The notes below the pieces were generated by a model. The model did not search any database, was not told the DNA's origin, and saw nothing but the letters and a program-made list of their open reading frames with translations. The position numbers and the translations under genes were made by a program. This document shows, in pieces, positions 11,626 through 21,046 of a DNA stretch of 33,564 bases. The DNA comes from Rhodocyclaceae bacterium (GTDB lineage: Bacteria > Pseudomonadota > Gammaproteobacteria > Burkholderiales > Rhodocyclaceae). The stretch lies in NCBI GenBank assembly GCA_029982755.1, contig JARRBR010000020.1:1-33564 (forward strand), in the 5' to 3' direction. How positions within the stretch are numbered: position 1 is the stretch's first letter; the number at the start of each line of letters is the position of its first letter.

Positions 11626-11642
11626 TTCACCAAACTGGTGCA
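11626..11642. promoter_or_regulatory. NtrC-like interrupted palindrome upstream of panB
   Basis: TTCACCAAACTGGTGCA, with perfect inner arms CACCA-N3-TGGTG. Resembles the NtrC consensus TGCACCA-N3-TGGTGCA. Located 29-45 nt upstream of the panB ATG. Confidence 0.35.
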
Positions 11643-11689
11643 TTGCACAAGTGCATTGCCGCGAATGCGCAACGGGTTTCGGCTAGGTC

Positions 11690-12328
11690 CTACCCCGCAT
11701 AGGCGAAGAATTCGCGATAGCTGCGCATCTCGCGCAGGCGCTCAAGCAGCAGCTCGAAATCCTCGTCGCGGTCGACCGGATTGAGCTGCCTGGCATCGAC
11801 GATGAAGAGCGGCGCGGCGTCGTACTGGTAGAAGTAGCGCGTGTAGCGTTCGGCGACCTGGTGCAGGTAGGACTCGGTGATGTGGCGCTCTGCCTCGAGG
11901 CCGCGCTTGCGGATGCGCTCCATCAGCGTGTCGGGCCGGGCCTGCAGGTAGATCACCAGGTCGGGCCGCGGCAAGCCGGCCGGATGCACGCCGTCGTGGA
12001 TGCGGCGGTAGAGCGCGAGCTCGTCCTCGGACAGGTTCTGCTCGGCGAACAGGCGATCCTTGTCGAGCAGGAAATCGGACACCACCCGGCGGCCGTCGCC
12101 GATCGTGCCCAGCCCCGCGAGCTGGTCGATGCGCTGGAACAGGAAGGAGATCTGGGTCGCCATCGCCCAGCGCTCGGGCTGGTGGTAGAAGCGGCTCAGG
12201 AAGGGATTGAACTCGGCCTGCTCGAACAGGGTGTCGGCCTGCAGGCGCTCGGCCAGGCGTCTGGCGAGCGAGGTCTTGCCCGCGCCGATCGGGCCTTCCA
12301 CGACGATGTAATGTGCCTTGTCCAGCAT
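11690..12328 (-). CDS. Deoxynucleoside kinase (deoxyadenosine/deoxyguanosine kinase-like)
   Basis: P-loop IVVEGPIGAGKTSLARRLAERL and DRLFAEQNLSEDELALYRRIHDGVHPAGLPRPDLVIYLQARPDTLMERIRKRG. Confidence 0.92.
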   Translation of the reverse strand: MLDKAHYIVVEGPIGAGKTSLARRLAERLQADTLFEQAEFNPFLSRFYHQPERWAMATQISFLFQRIDQLAGLGTIGDGRRVVSDFLLDKDRLFAEQNLSEDELALYRRIHDGVHPAGLPRPDLVIYLQARPDTLMERIRKRGLEAERHITESYLHQVAERYTRYFYQYDAAPLFIVDARQLNPVDRDEDFELLLERLREMRSYREFFAYAG

Positions 12329-12358
12329 GCGTGGCCGCCCCCGGTTCGCTGCTCCGCG

Positions 12359-12742
12359 CTAGCTGCGGAAGATGAAATAGACCGCACCGAGCATACACAA
12401 GGCGGCCCACAGATAGTCAAGCTTGATCGGCTGCTTCATGTACAGTACGACAAAGGGCACGAACACCAGGAGGGTGATCACCTCCTGCATGATCTTGAGC
12501 TGGGCGAGGCTCAGCGCCGTCGCCCCGATCCGGTTCGCCGGGACCTGCAGCAGGTACTCGAACAGCGCGATGCCCCAGCTCACCAGGGCGGCCACGTACC
12601 AGGCCTTGCCCTGCATGTTCTTGAGGTGGCCGTACCACGCGAAGGTCATGAACACGTTGGAGGCGGTGAGCAGCAGCGCGGTCTGCAGCCAGACCGGGCT
12701 GGCGCCGAGCGTGGCGGTGGCGGACTGGAGCCAGGCGGGCAT
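12359..12742 (-). CDS. DUF486 family small membrane protein
   Basis: 127 aa: ASNVFMTFAWYGHLKNMQGKAWYVAALVSWGIALFEYLLQVPANRIG...LAQLKIMQEVITLLVFVPF, typical of DUF486. Confidence 0.9.
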   Translation of the reverse strand: MPAWLQSATATLGASPVWLQTALLLTASNVFMTFAWYGHLKNMQGKAWYVAALVSWGIALFEYLLQVPANRIGATALSLAQLKIMQEVITLLVFVPFVVLYMKQPIKLDYLWAALCMLGAVYFIFRS

Positions 12743-12748
12743 GGCGGT

Positions 12749-13276
12749 TCAGCCGCGGCGATCCGCCGGGGGGGCGGACGCGATGCGCTCGATGGCCTGG
12801 CCGGCGACCGTCGGCAGCAGCTCGGCCACCCTGCCGATCCCCGGGATCGGCACGTCGGGCGCGATCTCGGCCAGCGGCAGCAGCGTGAAGGCGCGCAGGT
12901 GCATGCGCGGATGCGGCACCTGCAGGCCGGGCTCGTCGATGACCTCCTCGCCGTACAACAGCAGATCGAGGTCCATCGTGCGCGGGGCCATGTGGAAGGC
13001 GCGGGTGCGCCCGCCCTCGTGCTCGATGGCGAGCAGCGCCTCGAGCAGGGCGCGAGCGCCGAGCGTGGTGTCGAGCGCGATCACCGCGTTGATGTAGTCG
13101 GGCTGTCCTTCGACCCCGATCGGTGCGGTCCGGTAGAGCGCGGACTGCGCTGTCACCCGGGTGCCGGGCAGGGCGTCGAGGCGCTCCAGCGCGAGCGCGA
13201 AGGCGGCGGCGGGGTCGCCGAGGTTGGCGCCGAAGGCGACGAAGGCGCGCACGGCGGCACTCCGGGAGGCGTTCAT
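12749..13276 (-). CDS. folK: 2-amino-4-hydroxy-6-hydroxymethyldihydropteridine diphosphokinase
   Basis: From ATG 13276: AFVAFGANLGDPAAAFALALERLDALPGTRVTAQSALYRTAPIGVEGQPDYINAV...TMDLDLLLYGEEVIDEPGLQVPHPRMHLRAFTLLPLAEIAPD. Confidence 0.96.
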   Translation of the reverse strand: MNASRSAAVRAFVAFGANLGDPAAAFALALERLDALPGTRVTAQSALYRTAPIGVEGQPDYINAVIALDTTLGARALLEALLAIEHEGGRTRAFHMAPRTMDLDLLLYGEEVIDEPGLQVPHPRMHLRAFTLLPLAEIAPDVPIPGIGRVAELLPTVAGQAIERIASAPPADRRG

Positions 13277-13296
13277 GGGGCGGGAGGCGGGGTGTC

Positions 13297-14709
13297 TCAG
13301 GCGTCGCCCGCGGCCGTGGCCGGCGCGTCGGCGGCCATCTCGCCCGCTGCGCCGGCAGGCTTGCGCTTGCGCCGGCGGCGCTTCTTGGCGGCCGGGGCGG
13401 CCTCGGCGGGGGCCTGGCGGATCAGTGCCTCGCGCTCGTCGTGGCCGGCGTGGGCGAAGCGGTCCCACCAGTCGACGATCTCCATCGGGATCTCGCCGGC
13501 CTGCGCGCGCAGGCGCAGGAAGTCCCAGCCGGCGCGGTAGCGCGGCTGCTCGATCACGCGGTAGGGGGTCTTGCCGGTACGCTTGTCGAAGCGCGGCTGC
13601 AGCGCCCAGATGTCCTTGATGTCGCCGGCGATGCGGCGCGTGATCGCGAGCTTGCCCGCCTGCGCGTCGAGCACCTCGTCCATGGCCTCGAACAGCGCCG
13701 GCTGGCTGTGCTCGCCGGCGGCCTTCTTCTGCTCCCAGGTCTTCAGCACCTCATGCCACAGCAGGGTCGAGAACAGGAAGCCGGGCGACACCGACTTGTC
13801 CTGGCGCACGCGCTCGTCGGTGTTCTCCAGCGCCAGGGTGACGAAGCGCTCGCCCATCGGCTGCTCGAGGATGACGTCGAGCAGCGGCAGCAGGCCGTGG
13901 TGCAGGCCTTCGCCACGCAGCTGCTGCAGGCACTTCAGCGAGTGACCGGAGAACAGCAGCTTGAGCATCTCGTCGAACAGCCGCGCCGCCGGCACGTTCT
14001 CGAGCAGCGGACCCATTTCGCGGATCGGCTGGCGCGCCGCCGGGTCGATGGTCAGTCCGAGCTTGGCCGCCAGCCGAACCGCGCGGAGCATGCGCACCGG
14101 GTCCTCGCGGTAGCGCGTGCGCGGATCGCCGATCATGCGCAGGGTCTTCTGCTGGATGTCGGCGACGCCGTGGTGGTAGTCGACGATGGTCTCGGTGCCG
14201 GGATCGTAGTACAGCGCATTGACCGTGAAGTCGCGCCGGGTCGCGTCCTCTTCCTGGTTGCCGAACACGTTGTCGCGCAGCACGCGGCCGTGCTCGTCGG
14301 TGTCGGCGCTCTCGGCATCCTGGCTGGCGCGGAAGGTCGAGACCTCGATGGTCTCCGGGCCGCTCATGACGTGCACGATCTTGAAGCGGCGGCCGATGAT
14401 GCGCGAGCGGCGGAAGGCGGCGCGCACTTCCTCGGGCGTGGCGCTGGTGGCGACGTCGTAGTCCTTGGGCGGCTGCCCGATCAGCAGGTCGCGCACCGCG
14501 CCGCCGACGACGAAGGCCTTGAAGCCCTTCTCCTGCAGCACCGCGCACACCTTGCGCGCGGCCGGAGACAGTTGCTCACGGCGGATGCCGTGGCGTTCGA
14601 CGGGGATGAGGGCGGGTTCGTGGCGTGCGGGGGTGGCCGGGCGCTTGAAGACCTTGCGCAGCAGCTTGCGGATCATCGGGAAAGGAGTCGTGCGTGCATA
14701 GGGGCGCAA
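13297..14709 (-). CDS. pcnB: Polynucleotide adenylyltransferase (poly(A) polymerase I)
   Basis: GFKAFVVGGAVRDLLIGQPPKDYDVATSATPEEVRAAFRRSRIIGRRFKIVHV...RRDFTVNALYYDPGTETIVDYHHGVADIQQKTLRMIGDPRTRYREDPVRMLRAVRLAAKLG. Start may instead be ATG 14676 (MIRKLLRKVF). Confidence 0.94.
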   Translation of the reverse strand: MRPYARTTPFPMIRKLLRKVFKRPATPARHEPALIPVERHGIRREQLSPAARKVCAVLQEKGFKAFVVGGAVRDLLIGQPPKDYDVATSATPEEVRAAFRRSRIIGRRFKIVHVMSGPETIEVSTFRASQDAESADTDEHGRVLRDNVFGNQEEDATRRDFTVNALYYDPGTETIVDYHHGVADIQQKTLRMIGDPRTRYREDPVRMLRAVRLAAKLGLTIDPAARQPIREMGPLLENVPAARLFDEMLKLLFSGHSLKCLQQLRGEGLHHGLLPLLDVILEQPMGERFVTLALENTDERVRQDKSVSPGFLFSTLLWHEVLKTWEQKKAAGEHSQPALFEAMDEVLDAQAGKLAITRRIAGDIKDIWALQPRFDKRTGKTPYRVIEQPRYRAGWDFLRLRAQAGEIPMEIVDWWDRFAHAGHDEREALIRQAPAEAAPAAKKRRRRKRKPAGAAGEMAADAPATAAGDA

Positions 14710-14774
14710 TGATAACCGATCGCTTCGCGCGCCCGGTCATCTGCCGTTGCAGGCAGCTCCGGGCACCGTGTGGT

Positions 14775-15437
14775 TCAGCGCAGCGAGATCACCGGCCAGC
14801 CCTTGCCCTGGGCGTGGGCGCGCAGGGTGTCGTCCGGATCGACTGCGACCGGGTCGGTGACGCGGCCCATCAGCGGCAGGTCATTGTGCGAATCGCTGTA
14901 GAACCAGCTGCGCTCGAAGCTGCCCAGGTGGAGGCCGAGCGACTCCAGCCAGTTGTCGACGCGCTCGATCTTGCCCGCCTTGAAGGCCGGCATGCCGCGC
15001 GGCTTGCCGGTGAACGCACCGCCCTCCTGCGCCGGGACGGTGGCGACCAGGTGGGGGATGCCGAATTCGCGCACGATCGGGCCGGTGACGAAGGCGTTGG
15101 TCGCCGTCACCACCGCGACCAGCGCGCCGCTGTCGAGGTGCTCGCGCACCAGCGCGCGCGACTTGGCGGTGATCATCGGCCGAACCGACAGGTCCATGAA
15201 CTCTCGGTGCCAGGCGTCGAGCTGTGCGCGCGGATGGCGGGCCAGCGGCGCGAGCTGGAAGTCGAGGAATTCGAAGATGTCGAGCGTGCCGGCCTTGTAC
15301 TGTTCGTAGAACGCGAGGTTCCTCGATTCCTGCACCTCGCGGTCGAGCACGCCCTTGCCGATGAGGAACTGCGCCCAGGCGAAGTCGGAGTCGCCGGCGA
15401 GCAGGGTGTTGTCGAGGTCGAAGAGGACGAGATTCAC
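14775..15437 (-). CDS. HAD-superfamily hydrolase (HAD-IB, SerB-like phosphatase)
   Basis: VNLVLFDLDNTLLAGDSDFAWAQFLIGKGVLD...FYSDSHNDLPLMGRVTDPVAVDPDDTLRAHAQGKGWPVISLR. GTG start at 15437. Confidence 0.88.
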   Translation of the reverse strand: MNLVLFDLDNTLLAGDSDFAWAQFLIGKGVLDREVQESRNLAFYEQYKAGTLDIFEFLDFQLAPLARHPRAQLDAWHREFMDLSVRPMITAKSRALVREHLDSGALVAVVTATNAFVTGPIVREFGIPHLVATVPAQEGGAFTGKPRGMPAFKAGKIERVDNWLESLGLHLGSFERSWFYSDSHNDLPLMGRVTDPVAVDPDDTLRAHAQGKGWPVISLR

Positions 15438-15454
15438 GATTGTTGCTCCGATGA

Positions 15455-16147
15455 TCAGATTTCCAGGCCCTGCTGCATCATCTCGCGCAGCAGGGGCAGA
15501 GTGATGGGGCGCTTGCGTTCCAGCGAGGCGGCGTCGAGCGCGTCGAGCACGCCGCGCAGGCTGGACAGCTCGCGACGGCCGTGGCGCAGCAGGAAGTCGA
15601 CGACCTCGTCGGCCAGGCGCAGGCCGCGGCGTTCGGCCAGGGTGGTGAGGATGGCCGCGCGCGAGGCGTCGTCCAGGGGCTGCACCTCGTAGATCAGGCT
15701 CTGGCCGATGCGGGTGCGCAGGTCCTCGCGCAGGCGCAGGGCGAGCGGCGCGGCCGGGCCGGACAGCAGCAGCGACTGGCCGTTGCTGCGGGCGCGATTG
15801 AAGGCGTTGAAGAGTGCGATCTGGGCCTCGGGCGCGAGCTGGTCGACGTCGTCGATCGCGAGCAGGGCGTCGGCGGTCTCGGGCAGGCTGTCGTCCACGT
15901 CGGCGGCGGCGAGCAGGTGCACCGGCCGGCCGGCCTCGCGCGCCATCGCGGCGGTCGCGCGCAGCAGGTGGCTGCGGCCGCTGCCGGCCCCGCCCCACAG
16001 GTAGATGTGGCGCGCCGGCAGTTGCGCCGCGGTCGCCGGGTCGGCCAGCAGCGACACGGTCGCCACCAGCTCCGCGTTGCTGCCGGCGACGAAGTTCTCC
16101 AGCGTGGGCGGGGCGTCGGGGCGGATGTCGAGGACGAGCTGCTTCAT
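15455..16147 (-). CDS. hda: DnaA regulatory inactivator Hda
   Basis: MKQLVLDIRPDAPPTLENFVAGSNAELVATVSLLADP...IYLWGGAGSGRSHLLRATA...LLAIDDVDQLAPEAQIALFNAFNRARSNGQSLLLSG. Confidence 0.93.
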   Translation of the reverse strand: MKQLVLDIRPDAPPTLENFVAGSNAELVATVSLLADPATAAQLPARHIYLWGGAGSGRSHLLRATAAMAREAGRPVHLLAAADVDDSLPETADALLAIDDVDQLAPEAQIALFNAFNRARSNGQSLLLSGPAAPLALRLREDLRTRIGQSLIYEVQPLDDASRAAILTTLAERRGLRLADEVVDFLLRHGRRELSSLRGVLDALDAASLERKRPITLPLLREMMQQGLEI

Positions 16148-17247
16148 CGTGGCCCCGGGGTTTCGTCCAGTGCCGGGGGTTCCTTCCCCAGATAGACCGG
16201 GCTGGCGAGCCAGGCGCCCAGCACCTCGCGCAGGCCGACCAGCAGCGCCGCGCTCACCGGCAGGGCGACGAGCACGCCGACGAAGCCGAACAGCTGGCCG
16301 AAGGCCATCAGCGCGAAGATCACCGCGAGCGGATGCAGGCCGATGCGCTCGCCCACCAGGTAAGGGGTGAGGAGGAAGCTTTCCACCAGCTGCCCGAGGC
16401 CGTAGACGATCGCCACGCCCGCCAGCGGCGGCCAGCCCTGGCCCTGCAGCAGGGCGGCGAGGATGGCGAGGAGCAGGCCGCCGCCGAAGCCGACGTAGGG
16501 GATGAAGACCAGCAGGCCGGTCAGTACGCCCACCGGCAGCCAGAAGTTGAGCCCGGCGAACCACAGGCCCACGCTGTAGAACACCGCGAGCAGCAGCATC
16601 ACCGACAGCTGTCCGCGCAGGAATTCGGACATCACCGAGTCGATGTCGTTGAGGATGCGCATCGTGCGCGCCAGCCAGGGGCGCGGCACGATGCGTTCGA
16701 GCGCGTCGAGGATGCGCGGCCATTCCTGCAGCAGGTAGAACATCACCAGCGGGATCAGGAACAGGTTGGCGACGAAGCCGAGCAGGGCCATGCCGCCGGC
16801 CTTGAGGTGGCCGAGCACGATCGGCACGATGTCCTGCGCGTTGGTCCAGTTGTCGGCGACGAGCTGGCGGAACTGCGCGGCGTCGAGCTGCAGGTCGATG
16901 CCCAGCCGCGTCATCAGCAGCGGCGACACCTGGGCGTTGAACATCTCGACCAGGTCCGGGAACCGCCGCACCAGCAGCACGCCCTCGCGATACACCATCG
17001 GCACCAGGATCAGCGCCAGCGCGACCAGCACCAGGCCGAGCGCGACGATCACCAGCAGTACCGCCAGCGCGCGCGGCACGCGCCGCGCCACCATCCAGTT
17101 GACCGCGGGATCGCAGATGTAGGCGAACACCGCGGCGATGACGAAGGGGGTGAGGATCGGCCCCAGCAGCCAGAACAGGCCGACGATCGCCAGGCCGGCC
17201 GCGGTCCAGGCGAAGGTTTGCAGGCGATCGGCGCGGGGAGCGTTCAT
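16144..17247 (-). CDS. AI-2E family transporter (PerM-like permease)
   Basis: 367 aa membrane protein with LGPILTPFVIAAVFAYICDPAVNWMVARRVPRALAVLLVIVALG...PYVGFGGGLLLAILAALLQGQG. Stop overlaps the hda start. Confidence 0.9.
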   Translation of the reverse strand: MNAPRADRLQTFAWTAAGLAIVGLFWLLGPILTPFVIAAVFAYICDPAVNWMVARRVPRALAVLLVIVALGLVLVALALILVPMVYREGVLLVRRFPDLVEMFNAQVSPLLMTRLGIDLQLDAAQFRQLVADNWTNAQDIVPIVLGHLKAGGMALLGFVANLFLIPLVMFYLLQEWPRILDALERIVPRPWLARTMRILNDIDSVMSEFLRGQLSVMLLLAVFYSVGLWFAGLNFWLPVGVLTGLLVFIPYVGFGGGLLLAILAALLQGQGWPPLAGVAIVYGLGQLVESFLLTPYLVGERIGLHPLAVIFALMAFGQLFGFVGVLVALPVSAALLVGLREVLGAWLASPVYLGKEPPALDETPGPR

Positions 17248-17433
17248 TTAAAGTAAAATCGCGGACTTGGCGCGGGGCGAAGAGCCCGCGAAAACCCGTA
17301 AATGTAGCCACTTGGCGTTGCGGCCTCAAGACGAGACCGTCGCCATGCGGCACCAGGCCAGTTTTTCCCACTGCCTTTTCCGAGCCTGGCCCTTGCCCAG
17401 TCCTTGCCTTTCTCCGAGCCCAGAGGAACGATC

Positions 17434-18492
17434 TTGAGCGCACCCAACTCCTCCAACCAAGCCTCCCTCTCCTACCGCGACGCCGGTGTGGACATCGAAG
17501 CCGGCGACGCCCTGGTCGACCGCATCAAGCCCTTCGCCAAGCGCACCATGCGCCCCGAGGTGCTGGGCGGCATCGGCGGCTTCGGCGCGCTGTTCGAGCT
17601 GTCGAAGAAGTACAGGGAGCCGGTGCTGGTTTCCGGTACCGACGGCGTCGGCACCAAGCTCAAGCTCGCCTTCCAGCTCGACAAGCACGACACCGTCGGC
17701 CAGGACCTGGTGGCGATGAGCGTCAACGACATCCTGGTGCAGGGCGCCGAGCCGCTGTTCTTCCTCGACTACTTCGCCTGCGGCAAGCTCGACGTCGACA
17801 CCGCCGCGGACGTGGTCAAGGGCATCGCCCAGGGCTGCGAGCTGGCCGGCTGCGCGCTGATCGGCGGGGAGACCGCCGAGATGCCGGGCATGTACCCGGC
17901 GGGCGAATACGACCTCGCCGGCTTCGCGGTCGGCGCGGTCGAGAAGGCCGACATCATCGACGGCAGCAGGATCGTGCCGGGCGACGTCGTGCTCGGCCTG
18001 GCCTCGAGCGGCGCGCACTCCAACGGCTACTCGCTGATCCGCAAGATCATCGAGGTCGCCAAGCCCGACCTCGACGCCGACTTCCACGGCCGCAAGCTGC
18101 GCGACGTGGTCATGGAGCCGACCCGCATCTACGTCAAGCCGCTGCTGGCGCTGATGCAGTCGCAGCCGGGCGCGGTGAAGGGCATGGCCCACATCACCGG
18201 CGGCGGCATCACCGAGAACGTGCCGCGCATCCTGCGCGACGAACTGACCGCCCGCATCGACGCCGCGAGCTGGACCCTGCCGCCCCTGTTCCAGTGGCTG
18301 CAGAAGGAAGGCAACGTCGACATGCAGGAGATGTACCGCGTGTTCAACTGCGGCATCGGCATGGCGGTGGTGGTGGCGGCGGCCGACGCCGACGCGGCCG
18401 AAGCGGCGCTGAAGGCGGCGGGCGAGACCGTGTATCGCATCGGCCGCATCGACGCGCGCAAGGACGGCGAGGCGCAGACCATCGTCGGCTGA
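17434..18492 (+). CDS. purM: Phosphoribosylformylglycinamidine cyclo-ligase
   Basis: [44 protein letters not shown]...[53 protein letters not shown]. Probable TTG start at 17434 with AGAGGAA just upstream. The ORF track uses TTG 17404. Confidence 0.95.
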   Translation: MSAPNSSNQASLSYRDAGVDIEAGDALVDRIKPFAKRTMRPEVLGGIGGFGALFELSKKYREPVLVSGTDGVGTKLKLAFQLDKHDTVGQDLVAMSVNDILVQGAEPLFFLDYFACGKLDVDTAADVVKGIAQGCELAGCALIGGETAEMPGMYPAGEYDLAGFAVGAVEKADIIDGSRIVPGDVVLGLASSGAHSNGYSLIRKIIEVAKPDLDADFHGRKLRDVVMEPTRIYVKPLLALMQSQPGAVKGMAHITGGGITENVPRILRDELTARIDAASWTLPPLFQWLQKEGNVDMQEMYRVFNCGIGMAVVVAAADADAAEAALKAAGETVYRIGRIDARKDGEAQTIVG

Positions 18493-18543
18493 AGCCGGCG
18501 CACGGCTTCGTCCCGCCGGCCGGGGCAGCCGGCCGACCCGCAG

Positions 18544-18570
18544 ACCCGGCCGCGCGCCGGGTTTGTCGTT
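18544..18570 (+). terminator. Putative intrinsic terminator downstream of purM
   Basis: 7-bp stem ACCCGGC (18544-18550) / GCCGGGT (18556-18562) with CGCGC loop, followed by a T-rich stretch TTGTCGTT. Confidence 0.6.
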
Positions 18571-18585
18571 GATGGGAGCGCGCAG

Positions 18586-18951
18586 ATGATCCATCGCCTC
18601 GCCGCAGATGCCGTGCTGCTGCTGCATCTGGGCTTCATCCTGTTCGTGCTGCTCGGCGGCCTGCTCGCCCTGCGCTGGCGCCGGGCGCCGGTGCTGCACC
18701 TGCCGGCGGCGGCCTGGGGCCTGTACGTCGAGCTCAGCGGCAGCCTGTGCCCCCTGACGCCGCTGGAGAACCGCCTGCGCATCGCCGCCGGGGAGGCGGG
18801 CTACGCCGGCGGCTTCATCGAGCATTACCTGCTGCCGCTGATCTATCCCGCCGGCCTGACGACGGAGATCCAGTACGTTCTCGCCGCCATCGTCCTCGGC
18901 GTGAATGCGCTCGCCTACGCCTGGGTGTGGTCGGCGCGCCGGCGGCGGTGA
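18586..18951 (+). CDS. DUF2784 family small membrane protein
   Basis: 121 aa: LAADAVLLLHLGFILFVLLGGLLALRWRR...YVELSGSLCPLTPLENRLRIAAGEAGYAGGFIEHYLLPLIYPAGLT, the DUF2784 signature. Confidence 0.88.
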   Translation: MIHRLAADAVLLLHLGFILFVLLGGLLALRWRRAPVLHLPAAAWGLYVELSGSLCPLTPLENRLRIAAGEAGYAGGFIEHYLLPLIYPAGLTTEIQYVLAAIVLGVNALAYAWVWSARRRR

Positions 18952-19106
18952 GCGGTGGCGGCTGCCGCGGACCGGCGCCTGTCCGGCCCGCCGGAATCGG
19001 GAGTAGCATGCAGGACAGATGCTCCACACCGTGATCCGGGCCGCGTTCCGACGAGGCCTGCAAGCGGGTGCGAGCTGAAGCTGGATAAACCCGGAAGAGG
19101 TCTGCG

Positions 19107-21008
19107 ATGGCCGTCAATGCAATCCCCGTCGACCAACGGGTCATCGACATCGACTCGCGGCGCTTCGCCTCGATCGAGAAGGCGCTGGTGGAGCTCGTCA
19201 CCAACGCCGACGACAGCTACACGCGCCTGGAGCAGGGCGGCGAACAGGTGTCCGGCGCCATCCTCGTGCGCTATGAGCGTCACCGGCGCGGCGCGCTGCT
19301 GACGGTGACGGACCAGGCCGAAGGCCTGGGCTTCGACAAGGCCTGCGCCATCCTCAGCTATGGCGGCGCCCACAGCCTGCTCGCGCAGGGCCGGGCAGGC
19401 GGGCGCGGCTACTTCGGTCGCGGTCTCAAGCAGGCGATCTTCGGCCTCGGCTACGGCTGGCTGGAGACGGTCCACGACGGACGGCTCTCGCGCATCGAGC
19501 TCTTCCGCGGCGAGGATGGCGCCTACCTCTACGACGATGGCGGCCACGACCGCGAGGCCACGGCCGCCGACCGCGAGCGCCTCGGCATTCCGCGCGACGG
19601 CACCCGGGTGGCGATCGTCATCGACAGCCCGCAGGCCAGCATCTCCCAGTTCGGCGCGCTGGTGCATGCGCTCGCCGACAACATCTACCTGCGCGACGTG
19701 CTGGACCGCCGTGCGCTCGAGGTGGTGCACCTGAAGGACGGTGCCGAGGTCGAGCGCAGCGGTCGGGTGCGCTTCGAGGAGCCGCCTGCGGTGGTGCTGC
19801 TCGGCCCCGAGGCGCCGGGCCAGTTCCAGTACGAGCACCGGAGCTGGCAATTCACGCTCACGCTCAAGCGCGCGCTGGACGCGGAGCTCGTGGCGCGCGG
19901 CGATGAGCGCACGAGCGGCCTGCTGGTACTGTCGGGCACCGCGGTGCTGGATTGCCAGTTCTTCGATTACGAGAACCAGGTCGGCACCGAGTACCTGTTC
20001 GGCACCGTGCGCTGCCCGGCGCTGGTCGAAAGGCTCGCGGCGGGCGAGGCGGTGATCAGCGACGAGCGCGCCGGACTCAACCCGAAGGCGCCGATCGTCG
20101 CCGCCTTCTACCGCGCGGTGAGCCGGATGATCGCGCCCCATGTGCAGACCGAGCAGGACAAGCTGCGCCACCTCGAGCGCGCCACCACCTCGGGGCGCAC
20201 CGCGCACATGATCGAGCACCTGCTCGAGCGCATGAACCTGGCCGCGATCCACGACTTCGGCATCGTCCATCCGTCCGCGGCGGGAGCGCCCGCAGGGGCG
20301 GATGAAGCCGAGGCGCCGGCGCCGCTGCGGTTCTCCACGCCGTTCTACTACCGCAGGCCGGACCATCCCTTCCACGTCCGGCTGCTGGTCGACCCGCAGC
20401 AGCTCGATGCGGATGCGATGCTGAGCGTGGAGGCCACCGCGAGCGCGGGCCTGCTCATCGAACCGTCGCCGGCCCCGATCCCGGTCGCCAGTCTCGGCGG
20501 CGAGGGCGCCTTGAGCTGGACCGTGACCGGCCTGGGACCCGGCGAGCGTGGCGAACTGCTGGTGCGCGCGGGCGCCTACCTCGCGTGGTGCGAGATCGTC
20601 ATCGCCGAGCACGCCTCCGGCCACGCCCACCATCCGACGGCGCATCCCCGCCATCCGGGCCGGCATCGTCCGCCCAAGGACCACGGCGAGGCGATGTTCA
20701 CCGGCTATGCCTTCCGCTGGCTGGGCAGGGAGGCGGACCGCGCGGTGTATAGCCCCGATGAGCGCCGGATCCTGATCAACACTGCCGCCCCCACCGTGCA
20801 GCTCTACGTCGATGGCCGCGGCAATTTCCGCGATTCGGCCCGGCTGCTGCTGGCGGAACTGTTCCTCGACGTCATCGCCGACGAGCTGGCGCGCTACCGC
20901 ATCGCGCGCGCCGGGCGGGCGGGGGACGTCGACGCCTTCCTCGCCGCCAAGCGCGAGATCGTCTGCCGCTACGGCAGCGATATCCACCTGTCGTTCATGG
21001 CGGGCTGA
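19107..21008 (+). CDS. Stand-alone GHKL (HSP90/MORC-like) ATP-binding protein of unknown function
   Basis: 633 aa. N-box IEKALVELVTNADDSY, G1-like DQAEGLGFDKA, glycine-rich lid GRAGGRGYFGRGLKQAIFGLG, in the order expected of a Bergerat fold. No kinase DHp or receiver region is evident. Confidence 0.8.
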   Translation: MAVNAIPVDQRVIDIDSRRFASIEKALVELVTNADDSYTRLEQGGEQVSGAILVRYERHRRGALLTVTDQAEGLGFDKACAILSYGGAHSLLAQGRAGGRGYFGRGLKQAIFGLGYGWLETVHDGRLSRIELFRGEDGAYLYDDGGHDREATAADRERLGIPRDGTRVAIVIDSPQASISQFGALVHALADNIYLRDVLDRRALEVVHLKDGAEVERSGRVRFEEPPAVVLLGPEAPGQFQYEHRSWQFTLTLKRALDAELVARGDERTSGLLVLSGTAVLDCQFFDYENQVGTEYLFGTVRCPALVERLAAGEAVISDERAGLNPKAPIVAAFYRAVSRMIAPHVQTEQDKLRHLERATTSGRTAHMIEHLLERMNLAAIHDFGIVHPSAAGAPAGADEAEAPAPLRFSTPFYYRRPDHPFHVRLLVDPQQLDADAMLSVEATASAGLLIEPSPAPIPVASLGGEGALSWTVTGLGPGERGELLVRAGAYLAWCEIVIAEHASGHAHHPTAHPRHPGRHRPPKDHGEAMFTGYAFRWLGREADRAVYSPDERRILINTAAPTVQLYVDGRGNFRDSARLLLAELFLDVIADELARYRIARAGRAGDVDAFLAAKREIVCRYGSDIHLSFMAG

Positions 21009-21046
21009 GCGCTGTGGAAGTGGCGCGGGGTGCAGGCGGCGGGCGG

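Noticed and set aside
18915-20987. 690-aa minus-strand ORF opposite the GHKL ATPase
   Set aside because: Considered because the GHKL gene is unusual, but GHKL motifs are present only on the plus strand and the antisense product has shadow-frame composition.
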